Positions 1-9,553 are shown, counted from the stretch's first letter. The stretch is DNA of 64,000 bases from JADFJB01 sp964464595 (GCA_964464595.1 CAYXGW010000017.1:3637-67636), one strand, 5' to 3'. Notes: generated by a model from the sequence alone, not told the origin. A program made the numbers and translations.

Positions 1-490
1 ATTGGGATTGCTTCTCAAACCACTGCAAACGATGCGGCCAAAATTGTTCTGCATAAGTTGAGAATAATACAGTACCACCCTTTTTTGTGATTCGCATAGC
101 TTCTATGATTAATTGAGTTTGATCTATTGCAAACGCACAAATTCCATTTTGTATACAGAATACCATATCAAAGGAGTTATCAATGAAACCAAGCTGCACT
201 GCATCCATGGCGATAAAAGAGCAGGTAGAATGATTTTCAAACGTTTCAAGAGCTAGCTGCAAACTTGATAATGAGGTATTAACTCCGAAAATGAAATCTG
301 TTTCTGAAGATATTTCTTTGATTACCCGTCCATAACCACAACCCAACTCCAAAATTTTCGATGATGGACGAATTCTCTTACGGACAAATTCAATTTCCGC
401 TTTTAAGTAACGTTGCACTCTTTCCGGAGCGATTGAATAGCATCGTTTGAGTCGTTGAGCAGATAATGATTTTGTGTAATAATTTTGCAA
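1..490 (-). CDS. Class I SAM-dependent methyltransferase, 3' part cut by window edge
   Basis: Reading the minus strand from a TTG at 490 gives an uninterrupted frame that runs off the window at base 1 (about 163 codons seen). It carries the glycine-rich SAM-binding motif I (ILELGCGYGR) at about residues 49-58, an acidic loop further on, and a motif-II-like stretch (SFDMVFCIQNG) followed by KKGGTVLF. This order is typical of class I Rossmann methyltransferases. In-frame stops lie just upstream of 490 and no ATG occurs before motif I, so TTG is the best start. The substrate cannot be told from the sequence. It follows the small secreted protein gene at 535-1059 on the same strand with a 44-bp gap and may be co-transcribed with it. 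Confidence 0.75.
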   Translation of the reverse strand, partial: MQNYYTKSLSAQRLKRCYSIAPERVQRYLKAEIEFVRKRIRPSSKILELGCGYGRVIKEISSETDFIFGVNTSLSSLQLALETFENHSTCSFIAMDAVQLGFIDNSFDMVFCIQNGICAFAIDQTQLIIEAMRITKKGGTVLFSTYAEQFWPHRLQWFEKQSQ

Positions 491-534
491 TGATTGATTA
501 TTGTTTGTAGCTGATTATTATCAAAATATGTCAA

Positions 535-1059
535 TCATTTTTTAGCCATTGGAACATATGTACCTTTAAACCAGACGTACCAGGTTTTTCCATCATCTTT
601 GGATTGTTCGATTAATTGGATCACATTGCCTTCGGACGTTGGAGTTAGGGTCAAGCGTGATTTTTCTTTGCTGCCGTCCATCAGGATATTCTCACCCTCA
701 GTCAACCGCATGGCGCCGTCTCTAAACTCACCGCGATACCAAATAATGTATCCGGATGCGGCTACCCATAATTGTTCCCACTTGCCTAAAGCCGGTTCAT
801 ACATATTCAGGCTTGTCCCTGTTGATCCGGAACTTCCTGTCCAATTTTCCTGAATTGCGCAACCACCCTGGATTTTTTTGATACTGTTGGTACCGACCTT
901 CTGATTTTTCTGATTAAAGACATCCCATTCTCCAACCCAAAAATCCAATTGCCTGTGTTTGGCTGAACTTTCGCAGGGATTTTTGACCTTGCTTTGGCCG
1001 TATGAGTTTGAGCAAAAGAGAAGCATTAAAGTGATAAAAATAAGTCTCATTTTATCCAT
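535..1059 (-). CDS. Secreted DUF1579-like protein
   Basis: This is a 174-aa protein with a hydrophobic N-terminus (LIFITLMLLFCSNSYG) that reads as a Sec signal peptide with cleavage near residue 21. The mature part starts around RQLDFWVGEWDVFNQ and continues with a conserved Cys in GGCAIQENW and several aromatic strand-like segments (KWEQLWV, YIIWYRGEF). The FWVGEWDV pattern resembles DUF1579-type proteins, which are small beta-rich proteins of unknown function. An alternative start is the in-frame ATG three codons later. The assignment rests on motif memory only, and no catalytic residues can be named. Probably periplasmic. Confidence 0.6.
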   Translation of the reverse strand: MDKMRLIFITLMLLFCSNSYGQSKVKNPCESSAKHRQLDFWVGEWDVFNQKNQKVGTNSIKKIQGGCAIQENWTGSSGSTGTSLNMYEPALGKWEQLWVAASGYIIWYRGEFRDGAMRLTEGENILMDGSKEKSRLTLTPTSEGNVIQLIEQSKDDGKTWYVWFKGTYVPMAKK

Positions 1060-1127
1060 AAATACACCCTTTTGATAAGTTATTGTTTTTATAGTACATA
1101 AATATTATACCGCATAAGCCCTACATT

Positions 1128-1601
1128 TTATTCTACAACAGTTACTAACAATTTATTTAGCACGTCAACACGGTCTTCCATATCGTGAAAAACTTTTATT
1201 TCCCATTCTCCCACACGATTCAAGATAAATGATTTCCATGTCCGATATCGAATCGAACCACTCACGGAAACTAGTTTCGTATAACGGGTTATTCCATTTT
1301 GATTAAATTGAACGATGATATTATCTACTTTATCTTCTCTTGGAACAACATACATCATCCAAATCATATATTGTTCATCTTTCTTCAATGAATCTGCTGC
1401 TACATTATTTGCACATTCATTTTCTTCAATGGTCGTACAAACTTTCATATCAGCTAAAACGACTCCCTGGCCTTGCCCGTTATAATAAAAATTAAGAAAC
1501 GATAACGCCGATTCAGGAGTAGGTTTCGATTGAGCAAAAATATTCACAGATACTATTAGTAGAGTAATGTATAGAACTGAAGTTTGAATGACTATTCTCA
1601 T
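1128..1601 (-). CDS. Small secreted protein of unknown function
   Basis: This 157-aa protein has a clear signal peptide (residues 1-24, hydrophobic run ending in NIFAQS). The mature part contains two Cys residues (VCTTIEENEC) spaced for a possible disulfide and a predicted beta-sandwich-like C-terminal half with RYRTWKSFILNRVGEWEIKVF. The segment GEWEIKVFHD resembles the end of DUF2914-type or Ig-like folds, but I cannot assign a family. It is separated by 68 bp from the secreted protein gene 535-1059 and has the same orientation. The 254 bp upstream hold no other gene. Confidence 0.5.
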   Translation of the reverse strand: MRIVIQTSVLYITLLIVSVNIFAQSKPTPESALSFLNFYYNGQGQGVVLADMKVCTTIEENECANNVAADSLKKDEQYMIWMMYVVPREDKVDNIIVQFNQNGITRYTKLVSVSGSIRYRTWKSFILNRVGEWEIKVFHDMEDRVDVLNKLLVTVVE

Positions 1602-1855
1602 AAAATCCTCCGTACAATTTAGTATTCAGTAATTCTATCCGCTTTTATGAATCAAGAGTATAGATGAATTATTCTAACATTACAAATATTTCTATTAATT
1701 AACAAATGCTTATTAATGGTAAATTATACGAATTCGTTTGGGGAAGAAATAAATCCTAAAAGAGTCTAACCTTATCTGTTTTCTAACGCATTTTCTCAAA
1801 ACTTCAAAACCAAGCTGAACGGAGAATTTAAGACTACATCTCTGGTGATAAGAAT

Positions 1856-2590
1856 CTATTTTCCAAGCACATTTCTTTCAAACCTGTAGTACAAATAGCG
1901 AACTGCAGCGGTTTGGAAAATCAATCCTACGATTACGGCTATCCAGAAAAACATCTCGGATCCGCCTGCTTTTACGGCTGTAAAATAAGCAATGATAGGC
2001 CAATAGGCCGGCACTATTCCACAAAACAGATGCCAGTAATCCTGCACAAAAAACATTGCAGCAGGGAGCATTACGAGAAAACCGCTACCCTCCATTACTG
2101 CAAAACCCTCCACCTGGTTTTTTGCAAATCCTGCTATTACGAGCGCTATTAGAGGAACCTGGAGGGAAGCCACTATAGCAACTGCCCAGAGCTTTAGTGC
2201 GGACAACTCAATTATTCCGATTTGCATATGGACAAGAACGATTACGGGAATACTCACGATTGTATACATAAAAATACGCAGGATAAAATATCTTCTCAAA
2301 GAAAAAGGCGTTACAGCTACTGCTAAAAGGGAAGTCTCAACTTTTTCATTGAGAATCTGAAGAGCCATTGCAACCCCGTAAGATATCGCAGGAAGTACCA
2401 CAAAGATAACAATAATAAGAGGGTAGTACCGGGTTAAATCGAATTGTGCCCGAAATATTTCTGTCACTTCAGGAAGCCCCCATCGGATTATCAAACCATA
2501 TATAAACGGTGAGATCACACTGTAAAGAAGAATGGGGTCTCGAATGATCCGTTTGGCGTCATATCGCACAACGGTTAACCATAAGCTCAT
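1856..2590 (-). CDS. ABC-2 type exporter permease (second subunit)
   Basis: This protein has about 244 residues and at least six hydrophobic segments, beginning with a cytoplasmic stretch (MSLWLTVVRYDAKRIIRDP) typical of ABC-2 permeases. The reading frame is open nine codons further upstream, but the ATG at 2590 is preceded by AAAGGGG at good spacing, and the upstream start would overlap the preceding gene. It is the last gene of a three-gene exporter operon (ATPase 3287-4141, permease 2592-3290). The domain layout, one ATPase plus two unequal permeases, resembles fluoroquinolone-export type transporters. The substrate is unknown. Confidence 0.8.
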   Translation of the reverse strand: MSLWLTVVRYDAKRIIRDPILLYSVISPFIYGLIIRWGLPEVTEIFRAQFDLTRYYPLIIVIFVVLPAISYGVAMALQILNEKVETSLLAVAVTPFSLRRYFILRIFMYTIVSIPVIVLVHMQIGIIELSALKLWAVAIVASLQVPLIALVIAGFAKNQVEGFAVMEGSGFLVMLPAAMFFVQDYWHLFCGIVPAYWPIIAYFTAVKAGGSEMFFWIAVIVGLIFQTAAVRYLYYRFERNVLGK

Positions 2591-2591
2591 G

Positions 2592-3290
2592 TTAAGCCCC
2601 TTTACGTTGTGATACAAATCGGTGAAAAAGCTTTACACTGAAATAAAATGCCAGAATATTCCACAAGGTCAACACGATGGCAGCGCCGTAGAATTGCAGC
2701 GTTGGCATGCTGCTCAAGCTGCCTGAAAGTAGGATTATTGCAGGGTAGCTTGGAATAACCCACAATAGCGGATGATCTAAAATACCAAAATGCCAGAGAA
2801 CCGGAATGCCGGAAATAGCTGTAACGATTAGCGTTGTAACAGCAAAATTATTAATATTGCGAAAGGGAGCCGCGAGGATAAACCCTAACAAGTTATAAAA
2901 TACCGCGTTTAAGCTTAAAGCCAAGACGACTCGCAGCCAATTTACATCTTCAGCAATAAAAAGAACGATTATACAGGCCAAGGTAGTACAGAAAACAGTT
3001 AAAGAGATAATCTTGGAAATAATCCATGTGCTAGTCGCTACTGGAGTGACAGCGAATGCGTAAACAGATCCCTGGGTTTTTTCTAAAAACATAGCTCCGG
3101 CGATGAACAGAAAACCAAGGCTTAAGGTATCGCTGGCAAGGACCACCGGAATCCATAAATTGATGTATTCTTGTGGTATAAAAGCCAGCATTATGATATA
3201 CATTAAGGTAGCAAATCCTCCCATCAGCCAGAATTTCTGCCGATATTGCTGGACAAAATCCCACCGAAGAAGTGACAAAAATCCATTCAC
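2592..3290 (-). CDS. ABC-2 type exporter permease (first subunit)
   Basis: This 232-aa integral membrane protein starts with a cytoplasmic N-terminus (MNGFLSLLRWDFVQQYRQKF) followed by about six transmembrane helices. Its ATG overlaps the stop of the upstream ATPase gene (3287-3290, ATGA), which implies translational coupling. Only 1 bp separates its stop from the ATG of the next permease. The N-terminal RWDFVQQYRQKFW segment parallels VVRYDAKRIIRDP in the partner permease, so the two subunits probably form a heterodimer. The exported substrate cannot be inferred. Confidence 0.8.
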   Translation of the reverse strand: MNGFLSLLRWDFVQQYRQKFWLMGGFATLMYIIMLAFIPQEYINLWIPVVLASDTLSLGFLFIAGAMFLEKTQGSVYAFAVTPVATSTWIISKIISLTVFCTTLACIIVLFIAEDVNWLRVVLALSLNAVFYNLLGFILAAPFRNINNFAVTTLIVTAISGIPVLWHFGILDHPLLWVIPSYPAIILLSGSLSSMPTLQFYGAAIVLTLWNILAFYFSVKLFHRFVSQRKGA

Positions 3291-4141
3291 AGCAAGGTTC
3301 GCCCGGTGGTCTTAATGAAGACATCTTCCAAAGTCGCCTCCAGGCTGTGAATAGCTTCCATTGTGCCCGAATTCAGAATTTGGAGAAATTGAGCGTTTTC
3401 GCCGAGTGATCCGAAATCAAAATAGGTTTTATTAACCTGACCTTTATTGAGGGTTTCTACTTCAACCTGTTTTTTGCCGTGTTTGAGCTTTAAAGCGCGT
3501 GGAGAATCGATTAGTATAACCTTGCCCTCGACGATAAAAGCTACACGATCACATAGTTCATCCGCATCGTGCATATTGTGGGTGGTTAAAAATATGGTTT
3601 TCCCTTCCTGCTTCAAGGAAAGGATAATATCTTTAAGCTTACGCGCATTTACCGGATCTAAACCGGCAGTAGGTTCATCAAGAAACAGGATATTGGGGTT
3701 GTGCAAAATAGCTCTGGCAAAATTAAGCCGCATTTTCATCCCTTTGGAAAAATCATTTACCCTTTGCCGAGCGGCATCCTCAAGCCCCAAAAGATTCAAT
3801 AACTCCCGGGGATCACGAGTTTTCTTTTCATAAAAAGAAGCAAAAAACTCTAAATTTTCCAGGGCTGTAAGTTTGCCAAAGTGATTGGGCAGTTCAAATC
3901 CAACTCCAATCTCGTAATAAAACTCAATTCCCCAGTCTCTGGCATCTTTGCCCTGAATCGTGATTTCTCCCTGGAAATTTGTCAACAACCCGATCAATAG
4001 CTTCTGGGTTGTACTCTTACCGGAACCGCTAGGACCAAGAAAGCCAAAAATTTCCCCCTCGGCAATTTGAAAGTCCAGCTCTTTTAAAGTTGGGTTTTTC
4101 TGACTGGGGTAGGTATAAACCAATGATTTCACATTTATCAT
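3287..4141 (-). CDS. ABC transporter ATP-binding protein
   Basis: This 284-aa nucleotide-binding subunit energises the two permeases encoded immediately downstream. The Walker A motif is GPSGSGKS (about residues 37-44), the signature is FSKGMKMRL (about 128), Walker B is NILFLDEP (about 150) followed by the D-loop AGLDP, and the switch His is in LTTHNMHDAD (about 187). The C-terminal 70 residues after the ATPase core are the accessory domain common in ABC-2 drug or lipid exporter ATPases. The gene begins the operon and overlaps the next gene by 4 bp. Its own upstream spacer to 4283 is 141 bp. Confidence 0.92.
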   Translation of the reverse strand: MINVKSLVYTYPSQKNPTLKELDFQIAEGEIFGFLGPSGSGKSTTQKLLIGLLTNFQGEITIQGKDARDWGIEFYYEIGVGFELPNHFGKLTALENLEFFASFYEKKTRDPRELLNLLGLEDAARQRVNDFSKGMKMRLNFARAILHNPNILFLDEPTAGLDPVNARKLKDIILSLKQEGKTIFLTTHNMHDADELCDRVAFIVEGKVILIDSPRALKLKHGKKQVEVETLNKGQVNKTYFDFGSLGENAQFLQILNSGTMEAIHSLEATLEDVFIKTTGRTLL

Positions 4142-4282
4142 ATTTGATCTCTATTGTGGAATTTCATTTGACTAATCCCAAAAGAATCTAACCGGTTTAA
4201 CGGTTTCCCAACTCATTTTCTCACAACCTGAAAACATGAAGGCTTGATATAAAAATACCTGTTGTTCAGTCATTAAATTGAA

Positions 4283-4612
4283 TTAAGGATATTGAATCAT
4301 TTCAGGGCCGTTCCATCGGTACTGTTCAAGGTTGATCGATTCATTCTTATCGAAACGAATTCCTTCGGTTTCTAATATTTTTAGTTGAATGATATCGCCA
4401 TCTCCACTTGCTCTTGTACTTGTTTTACCTTTATAGTTGATAACTCTCTGCCAGGGAACATCTGAGTAGTTGGGAAGCGCCGCCATTGCGTATCCAACCA
4501 TCCTGGGTGTGCAGCTGCCAACAATATTTGCAATTTGACCGTAGGTGGCAACCCTACCTCTGGGAATCAGACGAACGATTGAATAAATATTTTCATAAAT
4601 TGATTGATTCAT
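4283..4612 (-). CDS. Alkyltransferase-like protein (ATL, MGMT family without active cysteine)
   Basis: This 109-aa protein corresponds to the DNA-binding half of O6-alkylguanine-DNA alkyltransferases. It has the conserved IPRGRVATYGQIA helix-turn-helix entry and the arginine-finger region RMVGYAMAALP. Where MGMT enzymes have PCHRV, this protein has PWQRV, so the alkyl-accepting Cys is replaced by Trp. In known ATL proteins such a replacement gives lesion binding without repair and hand-over to nucleotide excision repair. The length fits free-standing ATLs. It lies between the exporter operon and the patatin gene in the same orientation, with no overlap. Confidence 0.88.
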   Translation of the reverse strand: MNQSIYENIYSIVRLIPRGRVATYGQIANIVGSCTPRMVGYAMAALPNYSDVPWQRVINYKGKTSTRASGDGDIIQLKILETEGIRFDKNESINLEQYRWNGPEMIQYP

Positions 4613-4648
4613 AATTTTTAGATCTTAAAACAAGTTGTTGCTTTAATT

Positions 4649-5779
4649 TCATGAAAGGAATTTCTCAATTTCCGATAACTTGTCTTCACCATCTTTTTCA
4701 CCCAATTCGATTAATTTGTGAAGATAGTCTTTCTGAAACATAACCATACTCAACCAATCGGGGCTGGAGGTTTTCCGGGAACCTTGTTTGCGCATCAAGT
4801 AACGAAACAGGGGTGGTAATTTGGGTTCGAATTGCAATGACAATTTGCCCAGGTCGACTGTCGGTCTCAGGGTAAAAAGTTCAATCAATCGCCTGCCATC
4901 ACGCTTTTCCTCCGGTAGTTCCCTCAACAACCGATTCACTCTTTCCAGACGATCTGCGTCCTGATCCAAAGAATCCAGGAAAACAGCATTCATTAAAACG
5001 CCCGCAATTTGAGATGGGGGCGGATAATCCTGAATAACCGGCAAATCGGCTTCTTCCTTTGATCTTGTATAGCGGGTTGAGATTGCCAAAATGCGGTCAG
5101 CGCCTAGATGGATTGCAGGAGAGAGCGGTGAATAAAGCCGGATTCCTCCGTCACCATGCCACTCATTGTCGATTTTAACTGCGGGAAAAAAGACCGGAAT
5201 AGCTCCCGAAGCCATCACATGATCAATCGTAAAAATGGTCTTTCTGCTAACTTGGTTGGGTCTTTTCCAATTTTGCAAACCGCAGCCCTGAGTCCATGTA
5301 ATGGTCTGGCCAGTCATATAATTTGTGGTAGTAATTGCCAGAGCCTCGAAAGAAGTGTTGTTTAATTTATTTTCAATTTCACTGAATTGACCCTTCTCGT
5401 TACTTAAGTGTTGCAATAAGAATTCGCGTAAAGGATTCGTATTTACCAGGCTTCTGATTCTTGGTTTTTTCGATCCTGCTCCCAGCAATAGGAAAACAAT
5501 GGATTTAATCATACCAGTTAAAAGAGACTTTGTATCCACTCGAAATATTTTTTCAGGTGTAATTTCATTCCAGGTTTCAGTAAGTGCTTGAATGGCCTCG
5601 GTGCATGAACCCGGATGATTTGCGATAAACGAAGCATTAATAGCACCTGCAGACATTCCTGTAATAATTGGAATTTGTAAGTCAGCAAAATATTTTGCTA
5701 AACTCTTCAAAAATCCAACCTGGTATGCGGCCCGAGCGCCGCCGCCGGTTAATACCAGGGCTAGTTTTCCATTCTTCAT
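4649..5779 (-). CDS. Patatin-like phospholipase
   Basis: This 376-aa predicted serine lipid acyl hydrolase has all the family signatures. These are an oxyanion-hole loop LTGGGARAAYQVG (about residues 10-22), the nucleophile elbow GMSAGAINA (about 41-49, GxSxG) and the catalytic DGG in WHGDGGIRLYS (about 208-218). No signal peptide is present, so it is probably cytosolic or peripherally membrane-bound. The C-terminal 120 residues are charged and helical. The cupin gene upstream is only 18 bp away, so the two may share a transcript. Substrate preference cannot be seen. Confidence 0.88.
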   Translation of the reverse strand: MKNGKLALVLTGGGARAAYQVGFLKSLAKYFADLQIPIITGMSAGAINASFIANHPGSCTEAIQALTETWNEITPEKIFRVDTKSLLTGMIKSIVFLLLGAGSKKPRIRSLVNTNPLREFLLQHLSNEKGQFSEIENKLNNTSFEALAITTTNYMTGQTITWTQGCGLQNWKRPNQVSRKTIFTIDHVMASGAIPVFFPAVKIDNEWHGDGGIRLYSPLSPAIHLGADRILAISTRYTRSKEEADLPVIQDYPPPSQIAGVLMNAVFLDSLDQDADRLERVNRLLRELPEEKRDGRRLIELFTLRPTVDLGKLSLQFEPKLPPLFRYLMRKQGSRKTSSPDWLSMVMFQKDYLHKLIELGEKDGEDKLSEIEKFLS

Positions 5780-5797
5780 TTTAAAGAATACGAAGGT

Positions 5798-6118
5798 TTA
5801 GTTATCATTTTCTTCTACCAGGATCAATCTAACCGGACCGCCAATGGCCCGGGCTTTATGTTTTTCAGCATCCCCTTTTAGGATAAACACACCATCTCCG
5901 GATTCATATATTTGTTTTGTTCCATTGAAATCAATCTCAAGAATCCCTTCAAGTATATAACCGATGTGGCCATTTTCGCACCAATCAGGTTCTCGAAATT
6001 GTTCATTAAATTCAACAAACCGTAATTGTCTGCCATTTCTTACAAAGGATTTGAATCGTACTCCCGGAGAAGGACTAACCCAATCCATTTTTTCAAAATT
6101 AACGCGCATTTTATCCAT
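5798..6118 (-). CDS. Single-domain cupin protein
   Basis: This 106-aa protein has a compact cupin pattern. CENGHIGYILEGILEIDF corresponds to cupin motif 1 with one visible His, and YESGDGVFILKGDAEKH corresponds to motif 2 with a terminal His. The metal-ligand set is incomplete compared with enzymatic cupins, so it may be a ligand-binding or regulatory cupin. It precedes the patatin gene by 18 bp. The start ATG at 6118 is followed by a second in-frame Met three codons later. The 236-bp spacer to the divergent peptidase gene at 6355 should contain promoters for both directions. Confidence 0.75.
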   Translation of the reverse strand: MDKMRVNFEKMDWVSPSPGVRFKSFVRNGRQLRFVEFNEQFREPDWCENGHIGYILEGILEIDFNGTKQIYESGDGVFILKGDAEKHKARAIGGPVRLILVEENDN

Positions 6119-6354
6119 TTTATTTTTAACCTGAAAGTACGAAATTAAATCCAGACAACATAACTATATTTTGATCGATACCATAATTCGAGAAAAATCT
6201 AAAAATATCATGAAACCCAAATACACTAAATTGAGTTTTAGGGTTGTTCAAACAAAATTGCGACTATGTTTCAAACTCCCTATATTTTGAATTCCATGAT
6301 TGATGCCGAAAAAATACTAAGTTTTATTTAATGTAATAATTTATTTAAATCAAA

Positions 6355-8775
6355 ATGATTAAATACCAAAAAATCACAAAAGTGTTTGGATCACTGATTT
6401 TTCTATTTTTGGCCTGTTCTGTTTGCCTTTCTCAAGATTATTTATGGCCGACGAATGCAAGCAAGAACCTTACTTCTTCCTTTGCGGAAACACGTCCGAA
6501 CCGATTTCACCCGGCCATAGACATAAAAACCTGGGGTAAAGAGGGCTACAAAGTTTTTGCAACTCGAAACGGTTATATCTGGAAAGTGAGAATATCCCCT
6601 TTTGGATATGGTAAAGTAATTTATCAAATTTTAGACACGGGTGAAATAGCACTTTACGCCCATTTGCAAAAGTTCTCTCCGTACTTAGAGAATGTTATGC
6701 GAAAAACCCAGAAGGCAAAACGACGACATTCCGTTACAAAAATTTTTAAGAAAAATGAATTCCCAATTCAAAAAGGAGATCTTATTGCTTTTACTGGCAG
6801 CACGGGAATCGGCTATCCTCATCTTCATTTTGAAATCAGAAATACTGATAATTTTCCTACGAATCCTTTGCTAAAGGGATTCAAAATAAAAGATACCCTG
6901 GCACCTGTTCCAACCGCAATCGGTGTGGAGACAATGAATTTGGCATCTCAAATTAATGGTTGGTCTACTCCTCAGATTTTTCAATTGATTAGAAAGGGTA
7001 GAAATACATATACAGTAAAAAATCCAATTCAAATATGGGGAATAATCGGATTTTCAATTAGTGCTTATGATCAAGCTAACGGCGCTAGAAATAAATTTTC
7101 TCCTTACCAACTCATTACCTATTTAGATGGTGAAAAAATATTTCAAAGCACTTATAATAAGTACTCATTTAGCCAAAATGCCCATGTGGTTCTTGATAGA
7201 AACAACTGGTTCTTATCAAATCATGGCAAATATTTTCATAACCTATTTGTGGAAAAGCTTAACAAGTTACCTTTTTATCATTCCTTCGATGCGGAGCAAG
7301 GAATTCTTTATACATTAGGTTATGCTGATAGCCTCTCTAAACAAACGAACTATTTATCATGGCTTCTGCCTGAACCGTTATCCTCTTCTCCAATGGCAGA
7401 ATTCGATAACCTCTACTTACAGATTCTCCGTAAACCTTTTACAATTTTACAGCCGGGAGATCATTCACTAAAAATAGATCTTTTGGATTATTTTGGCAAT
7501 AAAACTATTATTCATGTTCCTATTATTGCCGGGCAAAAACCAAAGCCTGAGAAACAATGGATAAACCCATCCGAAATAGCCGAACTCATTGAGAAAGAGG
7601 GCCAAAATATTTTCTGGCATTATTTGGATTTAAAAAGTCATTGGCAAACCTTAAATCCGGATAATGATTATGATTTTCTTAAAGCTAATTTAGCCACAAT
7701 GGGAAAAGGTACTTATGGCACCAACCATTTTGATTTTTTGCAACCAACCATTAAAATAGCAAAAACCAACAGCCAGGGGATAGAATATTTCCCCCAATTT
7801 ATAGTACCGGAAAACTTTGTTTATGATAATGAAAATATTAATCTGGAATTAATAGTAAAAGATCCCTTTGCAGTGGTTGAAATTTCGAGTCAAAATCCTA
7901 TTTTAACTCCATTACTACTTCATATGAGGAATAAAAACACCGGATTTAAGGAATTGGAATTGACGACTCACAACTTATATAAATTTAGCGCCTGGTTTCC
8001 GGCATACGAACTCGCAGAAGACTCCACAACTTTTGTTCTTTACTCAAAGCAGGATGTAATTAAAAAGCCCATAATTCAAAAAAGCTATTTTTATCATCGA
8101 ATTCCGGTGGATCAAAAATATAGGTTATCTTTACCGGGCTTAAATGGTGAATTGAATTTTCCGGCAGATGTTAGTAATCGCAATATCTATCTTTCATTGG
8201 AGCAAGTCCCCAGAAGTGATTTTGGAATATCCGTTCCCGGTGATTCAATTTCGCCTGTTTTCAGGGTAAATCCACCCAGCGCCGGTTTCTTAAAGAATAT
8301 TGAGCTTTCAATTCCGGTATCCAGTGATATTGACAGTATCCAGCAAATTGGAATTTACACACCTAATTTACGTAAGAAAAAATGGAATTTTATTAGCAAT
8401 CAATATGACAGTAAAAATCATAAGTTTAAAGCACGATTAATTTCTATCAGCAGGTTTACGCTTTTGCGAGATGATGAACCTCCAAAAGTACGCCTTATTT
8501 ATCCCGCAAATGGAAAAACCACAAGTAATTCGAAACCAACTATTCGCATCCATTATTCAGATAACTTATCAAAGATTGGAAGCGAAGATGATTTTGAGAT
8601 GCTTCTCGATGGACAATTTTATATAGGTGAATTAGATCCGGAGGTTAATCAAATAAAGTATGCCATAGAAAAGCCGTTATCAAACGGTTGGCATAAAATA
8701 GATTTTTGGATTCAAGATCGAGCAGGAAATCGAACCAATCGTTCCTACAGTTTTAGAGTAGAAAACACAAAATGA
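6355..8775 (+). CDS. Secreted M23 family metallopeptidase with C-terminal Ig-like region
   Basis: This 806-aa exported protein (signal peptide about 1-26, ending VCLSQ) has a LytM/M23 domain near its N-terminus. The first zinc-ligand motif is RFHPAIDI (HxxxD, about residue 50), and the HxH motif is in YPHLHFEIRN (about 155-165), so the catalytic set looks complete. A DNA-length insertion of basic residues (KAKRRHSVTK) lies between them. The rest (about 200-806) is beta-rich and ends with a domain typical of bacterial Ig-like repeats (DDEPPKVRLIYPANG, DRAGNR). It probably cleaves peptidoglycan cross-links in the periplasm. The stop overlaps the ATG of the rhomboid gene by 4 bp (8772-8775). Confidence 0.85.
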   Translation: MIKYQKITKVFGSLIFLFLACSVCLSQDYLWPTNASKNLTSSFAETRPNRFHPAIDIKTWGKEGYKVFATRNGYIWKVRISPFGYGKVIYQILDTGEIALYAHLQKFSPYLENVMRKTQKAKRRHSVTKIFKKNEFPIQKGDLIAFTGSTGIGYPHLHFEIRNTDNFPTNPLLKGFKIKDTLAPVPTAIGVETMNLASQINGWSTPQIFQLIRKGRNTYTVKNPIQIWGIIGFSISAYDQANGARNKFSPYQLITYLDGEKIFQSTYNKYSFSQNAHVVLDRNNWFLSNHGKYFHNLFVEKLNKLPFYHSFDAEQGILYTLGYADSLSKQTNYLSWLLPEPLSSSPMAEFDNLYLQILRKPFTILQPGDHSLKIDLLDYFGNKTIIHVPIIAGQKPKPEKQWINPSEIAELIEKEGQNIFWHYLDLKSHWQTLNPDNDYDFLKANLATMGKGTYGTNHFDFLQPTIKIAKTNSQGIEYFPQFIVPENFVYDNENINLELIVKDPFAVVEISSQNPILTPLLLHMRNKNTGFKELELTTHNLYKFSAWFPAYELAEDSTTFVLYSKQDVIKKPIIQKSYFYHRIPVDQKYRLSLPGLNGELNFPADVSNRNIYLSLEQVPRSDFGISVPGDSISPVFRVNPPSAGFLKNIELSIPVSSDIDSIQQIGIYTPNLRKKKWNFISNQYDSKNHKFKARLISISRFTLLRDDEPPKVRLIYPANGKTTSNSKPTIRIHYSDNLSKIGSEDDFEMLLDGQFYIGELDPEVNQIKYAIEKPLSNGWHKIDFWIQDRAGNRTNRSYSFRVENTK

Positions 8776-9461
8776 TTCCCCTAAATGATGAAAATCCTAC
8801 GCAAATCATTCCCTTTGTAACTTATACAATAATAACAGTAAATATTTTGGTGTTTTTTAACCAGTTTCTTTTCGAAGGAAGTGAATTTGTTATTAAATAT
8901 GGAACAATACCTTATGAAATAACACACTTCAGGGAAATTGCATCGAGACCTGAACTCCAAACACCTTTTGCCAATATCCTTACACTTTTCACATCTATGT
9001 TTATCCACGGTGGATTCTTCCACCTTGCAAGCAACATGCTATTTTTATGGATTTTCGGAGATAACGTAGAGGAGCTAATGGGATCGTTTCGGTTCTTGCT
9101 ATTTTACGTGCTTACAGGCCTTATTGCATCGCTTGCTCAAATTATTATAGCACCATCCTCCACAATACCTATGGTTGGAGCAAGTGGAGCTATTTCCGGA
9201 ATTTTGGGTGCCTATTTCTTAAAATTTCCAAAAGCCAAAATAAAAGTACTCATTATCTTTTTCTTTTTTATTCAGGTAATATCAGTCCCTGCTGTCATAG
9301 TTTTGGGATTCTGGATCCTCATGCAAATTATGAGTGGGTTCACTTCTCTTGATGCATTGGATATGGGGGGAGTTGCCTGGTTTGCACATATCGGAGGCTT
9401 TGTCGCTGGATTAATTTTTGTAAATAAGTTCCAAAAACGCAAAGTGCAAATTTGGTATTGA
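8772..9461 (+). CDS. Rhomboid family intramembrane serine protease
   Basis: This 229-aa polytopic membrane protein has the rhomboid hallmarks. HGGFFHLASNMLFLWIFG contains the conserved His/Asn pair after the first helix, GASGAISG carries the catalytic Ser, and AHIGGFVAG in the last helix carries the catalytic His. Six hydrophobic segments are visible. Its ATG overlaps the stop of the M23 peptidase gene (ATGA), so the two proteins are made together. A role in processing membrane-tethered envelope proteins is possible but is inference. Confidence 0.93.
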   Translation: MIPLNDENPTQIIPFVTYTIITVNILVFFNQFLFEGSEFVIKYGTIPYEITHFREIASRPELQTPFANILTLFTSMFIHGGFFHLASNMLFLWIFGDNVEELMGSFRFLLFYVLTGLIASLAQIIIAPSSTIPMVGASGAISGILGAYFLKFPKAKIKVLIIFFFFIQVISVPAVIVLGFWILMQIMSGFTSLDALDMGGVAWFAHIGGFVAGLIFVNKFQKRKVQIWY

Positions 9462-9553
9462 TTTAGTGAATCTAGTCTCGATATATTGTCATTTATTCGA
9501 TTTAACAATTTATGAATTCCGAATATTTTTCTATGGAACAAATAATGATGTAC

